This document shows positions 58,538 to 64,000 of a DNA stretch of 64,000 nucleotides, one piece after another. Origin of the DNA: an uncultured Pseudodesulfovibrio sp. (lineage in GTDB: Bacteria; Desulfobacterota; Desulfovibrionia; Desulfovibrionales; Desulfovibrionaceae); NCBI RefSeq assembly GCF_963662885.1, contig NZ_OY760065.1, positions 627,496 to 691,495 of the forward strand, written 5' to 3'. The first letter of the stretch is position 1. Every line of letters starts with the position of its first letter. The translations under genes were made by a program, and so were the position numbers. A model generated the notes under the pieces. That model saw only the letters and a program-made list of their open reading frames with translations. It had not been told where the DNA came from and ran no database searches.

Positions 58538-58954
58538 TTAGATGATGCCATGCTCCTTGAGCTCGCTGATCACCTTGTGCCGGTCCAGGGGCTTGACGAT
58601 GTAGACGCTCGCCCGGGCGTTGAAGAACGCCTTGTCGATGCTGGTGTCGTCCACCATGCAGGTGATCATGGCCAGTTTGAAGCTGTCGGCCTCGGCCACG
58701 CCGTCCTCCTGCTCTTTCGCGCGCATCAGCTCCGACGCCTGATGGCCGTCCATGCCAGGCATGAGAATGTCCATCAGGACCACGTCGAACGGCTGGCCGT
58801 TATCCCGTGCTTCGACAAACATCTCCACCGCACGATCGCCGGTCGAGGCCGTGGCGCACTCCCCATAAGGGGCCAGGATAACCTGCAGAAAGAGGTGTAT
58901 GCTCTCGTCATCGTCGACGATCAGGAACCGCACGCCGCCTCCAGCGCTTGTCAT
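58538..58954 (-). CDS. Stand-alone response regulator receiver protein
   Basis: This 138-aa protein is a single REC domain: acidic pocket FLIVDDDESIH (residues 14-16), phospho-accepting Asp62 in VVLMDILMPGMDG, and the conserved Lys in YIVKPLDRHKV. There is no output domain, so it should act by protein contact or phosphorelay. It is 9 nt downstream of a flavoprotein gene. The Hpt protein near 39.2 kb is a possible but distant partner. Confidence 0.93.
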   Translation of the reverse strand: MTSAGGGVRFLIVDDDESIHLFLQVILAPYGECATASTGDRAVEMFVEARDNGQPFDVVLMDILMPGMDGHQASELMRAKEQEDGVAEADSFKLAMITCMVDDTSIDKAFFNARASVYIVKPLDRHKVISELKEHGII

Positions 58955-58963
58955 GTTTCCGGT

Positions 58964-60673
58964 CTAGAGGTCGATACCGTACTTCTTGATGGACGCCATG
59001 CCGCCGTGGATGTTGGTCACATCCTTGTAGCCCTTCGCATCGAGCATGATCTGCGCCTCGTAGGAACGGGCCCCGGTGTTGCAGACCAGCACGATGGGCC
59101 GGTCTTTGGGGATCTCGTCCAGGCGGTCGTAAATCTCGCCCTGCGGGACATTGTGCCAGAACTCGGGATTGCGCTCCATGAACGGCTCGGCATCGCCCTT
59201 CTCCCGGCAGTCCAGGAAAAAGCAGGCGTCCTTTTCACGGTTGTCCCACAACTCCTTGAAACCGGCAGGCCCCACGCCCCGGTTGATACCGGCAAGAGCG
59301 TTGTCCGCGAGGTTGGCCAGGGTATTCAGGATATCCATGGCCGCGGCAAACGGCGGGGAATAGGCCAGCTCCATGTTGGACACGTCGTCAATGGTCGGAG
59401 ACGACTTGAGGATGGCGGCCACCGCGTTGATACGGCCCACCATGGCATCGCCCGAGGAACCGAAGCCCTGTACGCCGAGCACGCGGCGGGTGGGCTTGTC
59501 CACGACCATTTCAAGAGTCATGAGCTCCTTGGTCGGATAGAAATGCGCCCTGTCCAACTGGATCAGCAGCACGGACATGGCGTCGAACCCGGCGGCCTTG
59601 GCGGAATCCAGGCTCAAACCGGTGCCCGCCATGGAGGTCTCGAACAGCTTGACCACGAACGAGCCTACCACGCCGTCGAACTTGGCCGCGCCGCCCGCCA
59701 GGTTGGTGCCGATGATGCGGCCCTGGCGATTCGCCATGGAGCCCAGCGGCAGAAAGGCGTCCTTGCCGGTGACCAGATTCGGGACGATGCAGCAGTCTCC
59801 GCCCGCATAGATGTCAGGGTCGTTGGTGCGCATGAACTCGTCCACGTACACGCCGCCGCGCTCATGCACGTTCAGGCCGGCGTCCTTTGCGATATCCGAG
59901 TTCGGGATTACGCCCGCAGAGATGATCACGGCGTCCGCCTCGAGCACGCGCTCGCTGGTGACCACGCGCTTGACCACGCCGTTCTCGCCCTCGATGGCCT
60001 TGACGGTCTCGCCGAAATAGAAGGTTACCCCGTTCTCCTCCATGTGCTTGCGGCCCATGGTGGCCAGGGTCGGGCTTACCAGGCGGGGCATGATCTGGTC
60101 CATGATCTCCACCACTGAAGTCTCCACGCCCCACATGTCGGCGAAGGCCTCGGCCATTTCCAGACCGATGAAGCCCGCGCCGATGATCACGGCGTTGCCC
60201 ACCTGGCCCTTGGAGATGGCCTCGCGGATGCGGGTGGCGTCGCCGGGGTTGGCAACGTAGTTGACGCCCTTCAGATCCTCGCCGGGCAGGCCCAGCTTGC
60301 GCGGGGACGCGCCGGTGGCGATGACCAGCTTGTCATAGGAGATGGACTCCTTCTCGCCGGTCTGGACGTTCTCCACCTCAACGCATTTGTTTTCACGGTC
60401 GATGCGCATGGCCTTGGTCAGGATACGGGCATCAACACCCTTGACTTCCTTGAAGAACTTGGGGTCGCGCAGCATGTGGAAGCTGGTCGTGCACAGCTCC
60501 GACGCATCCGACACGTCGCCGGACACGTAATAAGGGATGCCGCAGCCGCCATAAGAGATCATGGACGACTGGTCAATCATGGTTACCTTGGATTCGGGCT
60601 CCAACCGTTTGAAACGACAGGCGGCCTTGGGCCCGAGCGCCACTCCGCCGATAATAACAATGTGCTGAGACAT
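58964..60673 (-). CDS. CoA-disulfide reductase-like flavoprotein with rhodanese domain
   Basis: This 569-aa protein has a pyridine nucleotide-disulfide reductase core (FAD motif IVIIGGVALGPKAACRF; the redox Cys in YGGCGIPYY, as in CoA-disulfide reductases; NAD motif VIIGAGFIGLEMAEAFADMWG; GGDCCIVP for FAD) and a C-terminal rhodanese domain with the active loop VLVCNTGARS. Such CoADR-RHD proteins reduce CoA persulfide or polysulfide. The ATG at 60673 is preferred because AAGGA is 8 nt upstream; an ATG three codons earlier overlaps it. A sulfur-handling role fits a sulfate reducer. Confidence 0.92.
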   Translation of the reverse strand: MSQHIVIIGGVALGPKAACRFKRLEPESKVTMIDQSSMISYGGCGIPYYVSGDVSDASELCTTSFHMLRDPKFFKEVKGVDARILTKAMRIDRENKCVEVENVQTGEKESISYDKLVIATGASPRKLGLPGEDLKGVNYVANPGDATRIREAISKGQVGNAVIIGAGFIGLEMAEAFADMWGVETSVVEIMDQIMPRLVSPTLATMGRKHMEENGVTFYFGETVKAIEGENGVVKRVVTSERVLEADAVIISAGVIPNSDIAKDAGLNVHERGGVYVDEFMRTNDPDIYAGGDCCIVPNLVTGKDAFLPLGSMANRQGRIIGTNLAGGAAKFDGVVGSFVVKLFETSMAGTGLSLDSAKAAGFDAMSVLLIQLDRAHFYPTKELMTLEMVVDKPTRRVLGVQGFGSSGDAMVGRINAVAAILKSSPTIDDVSNMELAYSPPFAAAMDILNTLANLADNALAGINRGVGPAGFKELWDNREKDACFFLDCREKGDAEPFMERNPEFWHNVPQGEIYDRLDEIPKDRPIVLVCNTGARSYEAQIMLDAKGYKDVTNIHGGMASIKKYGIDL

Positions 60674-60724
60674 AAAACTCATCCTTGGTATCTTGAGCCG
60701 TGGACGTCCCTCACGCCCGCGGCG

Positions 60725-61903
60725 TTACTTCAGGAAAGAAGCGATGGACTTGCCGAGCCGCTTGATGCCTTCCTCAATACGGGCTTCGTCCGAATTGGAG
60801 AAGTTCAGGCGCAGGGTGTTCTCACCCGAACCGTCCACGAAGAACGGCCTGCCGGGCACAAAGGCCACCTTGTCCTTGATGGCCATGTCGAACAGATCCA
60901 TGCTCGAACAGCCTTCGGGCATGGTCACCCACAGGAACATGCCGCCCTCGGGGCGGGTGATGGTCACTTCTTCCGGGAAATACTTGCCGATCATCTCCAC
61001 CATACATTCGCGCTGGCGACCGTAACGCTCCTTGATCAGGGCAACGTGCGACTCGATGTCGTTGGTCTCGAGATAACGGCGCATGATCGCCTGGGCCACG
61101 GTGGACGTGTGCAGGTCGGCCGCCTGTTTGGCGATGACCAGCTTGTCGTAGATGTCCTTCTGCGGGGCGACCACCCAGCCGATGCGGAAGCCCGGCGCGG
61201 CGATCTTGGAGAACGAACCGCACAGCAGCCCTTTCTTCTCACAGAAGGAAAAGACGCTGGGGAGATCTTCGCCCAGAAACCGCAACTCACCGTAGGGGTC
61301 GTCTTCGACGAAAAGCGCATCGTAACGGTCGGCCAGGGCCGCAACAGCCTTGCGCTTCTCCAGAGAGTAGCTCACGCCGGACGGGTTCTGGAAGTTGGGC
61401 ACCGCGTAGAAACACTTGGCTCCGTCCTTGAACGCAGCCTCCAGTTCCTCGAGATTCGGACCGTCATCCTCCAGGGAGATGGTGACGAATTCCGGCTCGA
61501 ACAGGGAAAAGGCCTGAATGGCTCCGAGATAGCCGGGCCGCTCGATGACGACCTTGCTCTCCTTGTCCATGAAGACCTTGGCGCAGATGTCGAGAATCTG
61601 CTGGGAACCGGTGGTCACCAAAATGGTGTCCGGGTCCACGGTCAGACCGCGCTTCAGGTATCGCTCGGCAATGATGGCCCGCAATCCTGCATCGCCCTCG
61701 GTGGTCGAATACTGCAGGGCGCTGGCCCCGATGTCCTTGAAGACCTCGTGGGCAGCCGCATCCATGGCGGAGACGGGAAAGAGTTCGGGGTTGGGCAGAC
61801 CGCCCGCAAAGGAAATGATTTCCGGATCAGCCGTGACTTTCAGAATCTCCCGAATGAAAGAGCGGTGAACCGTGCTCATCCTCCGGGCAAAATTTTGGGA
61901 CAT
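60725..61903 (-). CDS. PLP-dependent aminotransferase (LysN/AAT-I family)
   Basis: This 392-aa fold-type I aminotransferase resembles 2-aminoadipate/aromatic aminotransferases. IISFAGGLPNPELFP opens the domain, VPNFQNPSGVSYS binds the cofactor region, LFVEDDPYGELRF contacts PLP, and GSFSKIAAPGFRIGW holds the Schiff-base Lys. The start at 61903 has AAGGAG before it. The amino-acid specificity is not readable; it could serve an aromatic or branched-chain step. Confidence 0.93.
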   Translation of the reverse strand: MSQNFARRMSTVHRSFIREILKVTADPEIISFAGGLPNPELFPVSAMDAAAHEVFKDIGASALQYSTTEGDAGLRAIIAERYLKRGLTVDPDTILVTTGSQQILDICAKVFMDKESKVVIERPGYLGAIQAFSLFEPEFVTISLEDDGPNLEELEAAFKDGAKCFYAVPNFQNPSGVSYSLEKRKAVAALADRYDALFVEDDPYGELRFLGEDLPSVFSFCEKKGLLCGSFSKIAAPGFRIGWVVAPQKDIYDKLVIAKQAADLHTSTVAQAIMRRYLETNDIESHVALIKERYGRQRECMVEMIGKYFPEEVTITRPEGGMFLWVTMPEGCSSMDLFDMAIKDKVAFVPGRPFFVDGSGENTLRLNFSNSDEARIEEGIKRLGKSIASFLK

Positions 61904-62263
61904 GATTTTCTCCTTCAAGCCACTTGGGATACTCTGAAAGGCGTTCCCTTGCAAGAGGGTGCGCGGCTCGGCGGTCCATCTTTTCAGGATACAAAAGAAG
62001 AGGACCGGGGATCAATCCGGTCCTCAGGGGGCAAGAAGAGGAGAATATGCATGTACCATGCGGTCCGACCATCACCCTTTGGCTGGAAACGCTCCGGCCG
62101 GGGATGACGGCTTATGCAAATTAAAGATAACTATTACCAGAAAAGAGTCAAGGCCGATGTACCTAAAAACCCAGACAATACGGCGAACCGGGCAACCGGC
62201 ACATGGAATGAATATTGCTTACCAAGGGGGGATTTGCTAGTAAAAGGCGGTCACAAGGATACC
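61904..62263. other. Divergent intergenic region
   Basis: A 360-bp region between the reverse aminotransferase and the forward binding-protein gene. A hairpin GAGGACCGG-N8-CCGGTCCTC (62000-62025) and a weak reverse promoter pair (TTGCAA at 61954-61949, TATCCC at 61931-61926) are visible. Frames here lack coding bias; no gene or RNA was recognised. Confidence 0.4.
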
Positions 62264-63016
62264 ATGAAACGAATACTCTCCATTACGCTTTTCCTCATCA
62301 TGAGCCTGAGCGCCGCGCCGTCCGCGCGTGCCGGGGATTTCATCGCCATGGGAGCGCCCTACCCGCCCTACTGCGTGAGCAGCGGCCTGACCGTCAAAGG
62401 GATGGCTGTATCCACCCTGACCACCATTATGGATATGTGCGGCACTCCCCTGGAAGACAGCGAAATCAGGCTGACTCCATGGGCATACGGCTACGAGAGC
62501 GCGGCCCGACAGACGCAGCGTATCCTCCTCAACGCCCAGCGAAACGTCCGGACCGAACACCTTTACAAATGGGTCGGCCCGGTGACCACGGCTCGCATCG
62601 TGCTCATCGGTCGCAAGCGGGACAAGCTCTTTATCCCCACCAGGGAACAACTCAAGGATTACCGTATCGCCACCGTGCGCTGGAGCAGGCCGGAAAAGAC
62701 CCTTCTTTCGGGCGGGATGAACGAGGAGAGCCTGTTGCGCAGCCCAAGCCATGTCCAGGCCCTGCGCAGACTCGACAACGGAGAGGCGGACCTGTTCGCG
62801 TCCACGGAACTCGGGGCGGCGACGCAGTTGGCGGGCATGGGGCTCGATCCGGAAGACTTCACCGTATACTTCACTTTCGACGAGGAGTCCCTTTATTTCG
62901 CCTTCAGCCGCGATACCGACGACCAGCTGATCCACAGGCTCAACAGGGCACTACAGGAGATCAAGGCTACGGGCCCGCAGGGACGCAGCCGTTTCGACAT
63001 GATGTTCGCCGACTAG
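62264..63016 (+). CDS. Periplasmic amino-acid-binding-like protein
   Basis: This 250-aa protein has a signal peptide cleaved after ARA (residue 23) and then a compact SBP_bac_3-like domain: MGAPYPPYCVSSGLTVKGMAVSTLTTIMDMC at the start, and the lobe-crossing YRIATVRWSRPEKTLLSGG...ALRRLDNGEADLFASTELGA. No permease or ATPase is nearby, so it may be an orphan receptor or sensor. The ATG at 62264 is chosen because it begins the signal peptide and has AAGGAT upstream; the open frame starts 150 nt earlier. Confidence 0.87.
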   Translation: MKRILSITLFLIMSLSAAPSARAGDFIAMGAPYPPYCVSSGLTVKGMAVSTLTTIMDMCGTPLEDSEIRLTPWAYGYESAARQTQRILLNAQRNVRTEHLYKWVGPVTTARIVLIGRKRDKLFIPTREQLKDYRIATVRWSRPEKTLLSGGMNEESLLRSPSHVQALRRLDNGEADLFASTELGAATQLAGMGLDPEDFTVYFTFDEESLYFAFSRDTDDQLIHRLNRALQEIKATGPQGRSRFDMMFAD

Positions 63017-63088
63017 GCGACAAGAGATGACACCGTCGAGAGAAAAGCTATAAAGCCATCCAAATCAAGTAGATATGGAACAAAGAAG

Positions 63089-63115
63089 AAGGGGCCGCGA
63101 GGCCCCTTTTATTTT
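63089..63115 (+). terminator. Intrinsic terminator after binding-protein gene
   Basis: AAGGGGCC-GCGA-GGCCCCTT (63089-63108) runs into TTATTTTATT; it also lies at the 3' end of the reverse small gene. Confidence 0.88.
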
Positions 63116-63284
63116 ATTCCTTATCCGGAGACCAATTCGGGTCGCGATATTTGTCGGGATTGTAAAGCCGCCAATCAGAACCGTCATCGTACTTTTCATC
63201 CGCACCGGGGTACGGAGTGTAGATGTTCTCATTCTTCTTGGCCTCTTCGTGATTTTCCACATTTTCGAAATACGCATGTTCCAT
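63114..63284 (-). CDS. Small acidic protein, unknown function
   Basis: This 56-aa protein (HAYFENVENHEEAKKNENIYTPYP...DWRLYNPDKYRDPNWSPDK) is rich in Asp, Asn, Tyr and Pro. AGAGG precedes the ATG at 63284. No family was recognised. Codon choice and the ribosome site support expression. Confidence 0.6.
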   Translation of the reverse strand: MEHAYFENVENHEEAKKNENIYTPYPGADEKYDDGSDWRLYNPDKYRDPNWSPDKE

Positions 63285-63336
63285 GATAAACCTCTGATAT
63301 CCTGGACTTAAACCTCCCCGACGCGGTCTGCAAATC

Positions 63337-63366
63337 GGGGCGGAACGCACTGCGTTCCGCCCCTTT
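63337..63366 (-). terminator. Hairpin downstream of fumarase beta gene
   Basis: A 13-bp perfect stem (63337-63349 with 63351-63363) forms just beyond the stop at 63377 on the minus strand; there is no T-run, so it may stabilise the 3' end rather than terminate. Confidence 0.55.
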
Positions 63367-63376
63367 CGTGAATCAA

Positions 63377-63862
63377 TTAATCGGCAGTGTCAAGTTTCGG
63401 TTTGACGTATAATTCACCGCCATGGCAGTCGTTGATGACCAGCAGCGGGAAATCCTTGACTTTCATTTCGCGTACGGCTTCGGGTCCCAGTTCCTCGAAT
63501 GCGATGACCGTGGACTCCACGATGGAATTGGAGAGCAGCGCGCCGGCACCGCCGGTGGCCCCGAAGTAGACGCCCTTGTATTCCTTCATGGCCGCCTTGA
63601 CTTCATCCGAGCGTTTGCCCTTGCCGATGGACGCTTTCATGCCCAGCGAATGGAGCCTGGGCGCATACGTGTCCATGCGGTAGGAAGTGGTCGGTCCGGC
63701 CGAGCCGATGGGACGGCCCGGAGGCGCCGGGCTCGGTCCGACATAGTAGATGGCCGACCCTTCCAGCTCGAAAGGCAGGTCCTTGCCCGCGTCCAGCAGT
63801 TCCACCAGTTTCTTGTGGGCCGCGTCGCGCGCGGAATAGATGATCCCGGTCAGGAATACCAC
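63377..63862 (-). CDS. Class I fumarase beta subunit, intact part
   Basis: This 161-aa frame encodes most of the beta subunit of a two-subunit [4Fe-4S] fumarase (or L(+)-tartrate dehydratase). It has FLTGIIYSARDAAHKKLVELL, the substrate-binding GPTTSYRMDTYAPRL, GKGKRSDEVK and GATGGAGALLSNSI. It is part of a pair with the alpha subunit immediately upstream on the minus strand. The expected N-terminal ~20 residues are encoded but out of frame, so this frame can only begin at an internal GTG (63862). The full protein normally starts at 63929. Confidence 0.8.
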   Translation of the reverse strand: MVFLTGIIYSARDAAHKKLVELLDAGKDLPFELEGSAIYYVGPSPAPPGRPIGSAGPTTSYRMDTYAPRLHSLGMKASIGKGKRSDEVKAAMKEYKGVYFGATGGAGALLSNSIVESTVIAFEELGPEAVREMKVKDFPLLVINDCHGGELYVKPKLDTAD

Positions 63863-63929
63863 GTCCCCCGGCCTTGAGCTGTTTCGATATCCTCGTCCGT
63901 CAACGGCGTGTTCAGCTTGTATTCAGCCA
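63850..63929 (-). pseudogene. Frame-disrupted 5' end of fumarase beta gene
   Basis: The ATG at 63929 (overlapping the alpha-subunit TAA as TAATG) reads AEYKLNTPLTDEDIE, the normal start of this subunit, then goes out of frame. Comparing with the expected EQLKAGDVVFLTG suggests two extra single bases in homopolymers: one in the AAA run near 63880 and one in the GGGGG run near 63865-63869. This is either an inactivating change or a sequencing error. Confidence 0.6.
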
Positions 63930-64000
63930 TTACAGTACGACCTCCTCGTGGCGCTGGGAATGACACTGGACATTGACCGCCAACGGCAGGCTGGCCAGGT
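63929..64000 (-). CDS. Class I fumarase alpha subunit, C-terminal end (partial)
   Basis: The minus-strand frame is open to the window edge and ends SLPLAVNVQCHSQRHEEVVL then TAA at 63931-63929. This is the typical C-terminus of fumarase alpha subunits (conserved VQCHxxR). The beta-subunit ATG overlaps the stop, so the two are translationally coupled. Confidence 0.75.

Noticed and set aside
62000..62025. Hairpin GAGGACCGG/CCGGTCCTC as a terminator
   Set aside because: It lies upstream of divergent starts with no T-run on either side, so a terminator role is unsupported.
58550..62107. Two long forward frames opposite the response regulator, flavoprotein and aminotransferase
   Set aside because: They are antisense to genes with catalytic motifs and good ribosome sites.

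Overview
The window looks like a chromosomal segment from a Gram-negative, high-GC, probably anaerobic deltaproteobacterial-type organism, most likely a Desulfovibrionales sulfate reducer. The indicators are an archaeal-type ADTH synthase for aromatic biosynthesis, FeoAB with a Cys-rich partner, a two-subunit class I fumarase, a TIGR03960-type radical SAM protein and many outer-membrane lipoproteins. The lineage is inferred from gene content only. I saw no rRNA, tRNA, CRISPR array, IS element or phage gene.

Region 1 (1-2155) is the end of a polar amino-acid ABC importer: binding-protein C-terminus, a permease with an unusual extra soluble domain, and the ATPase. Region 2 (2177-31527) is a large surface-glycan locus. 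Two forward genes of visibly lower GC (methyltransferase and TIGR04372-type glycosyltransferase) face a 14-gene reverse-strand operon running from 18053 down to 4220. Read in transcription order, that operon encodes a cytidylyltransferase-kinase fusion, a deoxyhypusine-synthase-like protein, a phosphoheptose-isomerase-like SIS protein, an NDP-sugar epimerase, a split transketolase, a HAD-aminoglycoside-phosphotransferase fusion, a methyltransferase, a radical SAM/SPASM protein, a DegT aminotransferase, a WbuC cupin, a FemAB/GNAT-type acyltransferase, a formyltransferase and a second radical SAM/SPASM protein. Together they suggest synthesis of an unusual activated, N-modified (possibly heptose-derived) sugar. 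Divergently (18391-31527) lie a GT9 glycosyltransferase and a legionaminic-acid operon (LegB, LegC, NeuB, NeuC, PtmE, PtmF, CMP-sugar synthetase, PtmA), followed by a HisF-HisH fusion, an N-acetyl-sugar amidotransferase and a surface-carbohydrate protein. These last genes probably add an acetamidino group to the nonulosonic acid.

Region 3 (31538-41535) holds small membrane proteins, the feo ferrous-iron system with Fur-like sites, a lipoprotein pair, a Gate-domain transporter, RidA, and ADTH synthase, the first enzyme of the alternative shikimate entry route. Before the ADTH synthase gene lies what looks like a complete phenylalanine attenuator: a leader peptide with five consecutive Phe codons, an antiterminator and a terminator. 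I consider this the most striking signal in the window. An Hpt protein, an MltC-like lytic transglycosylase and a PilZ protein follow.

Region 4 (41551-49386) contains two glycosyltransferases, two small proteins of unknown role, a DUF294 nucleotidyltransferase-like protein, an acetate-type sodium symporter with its small subunit, and a possibly Sm-like small protein. Region 5 (49474-64000) contains the TIGR03960/TIGR03936 radical SAM fusion, a lipoprotein, a complete dipeptide ABC importer with a structured leader, a stand-alone response regulator, a CoA-disulfide-reductase/rhodanese fusion, an aminotransferase, a periplasmic binding protein, a small protein and the fumarase genes. The fumarase beta-subunit gene has a disrupted 5' end. 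Three copies of a roughly 100-bp imperfectly palindromic repeat sit in the intergenic regions of regions 3-5.
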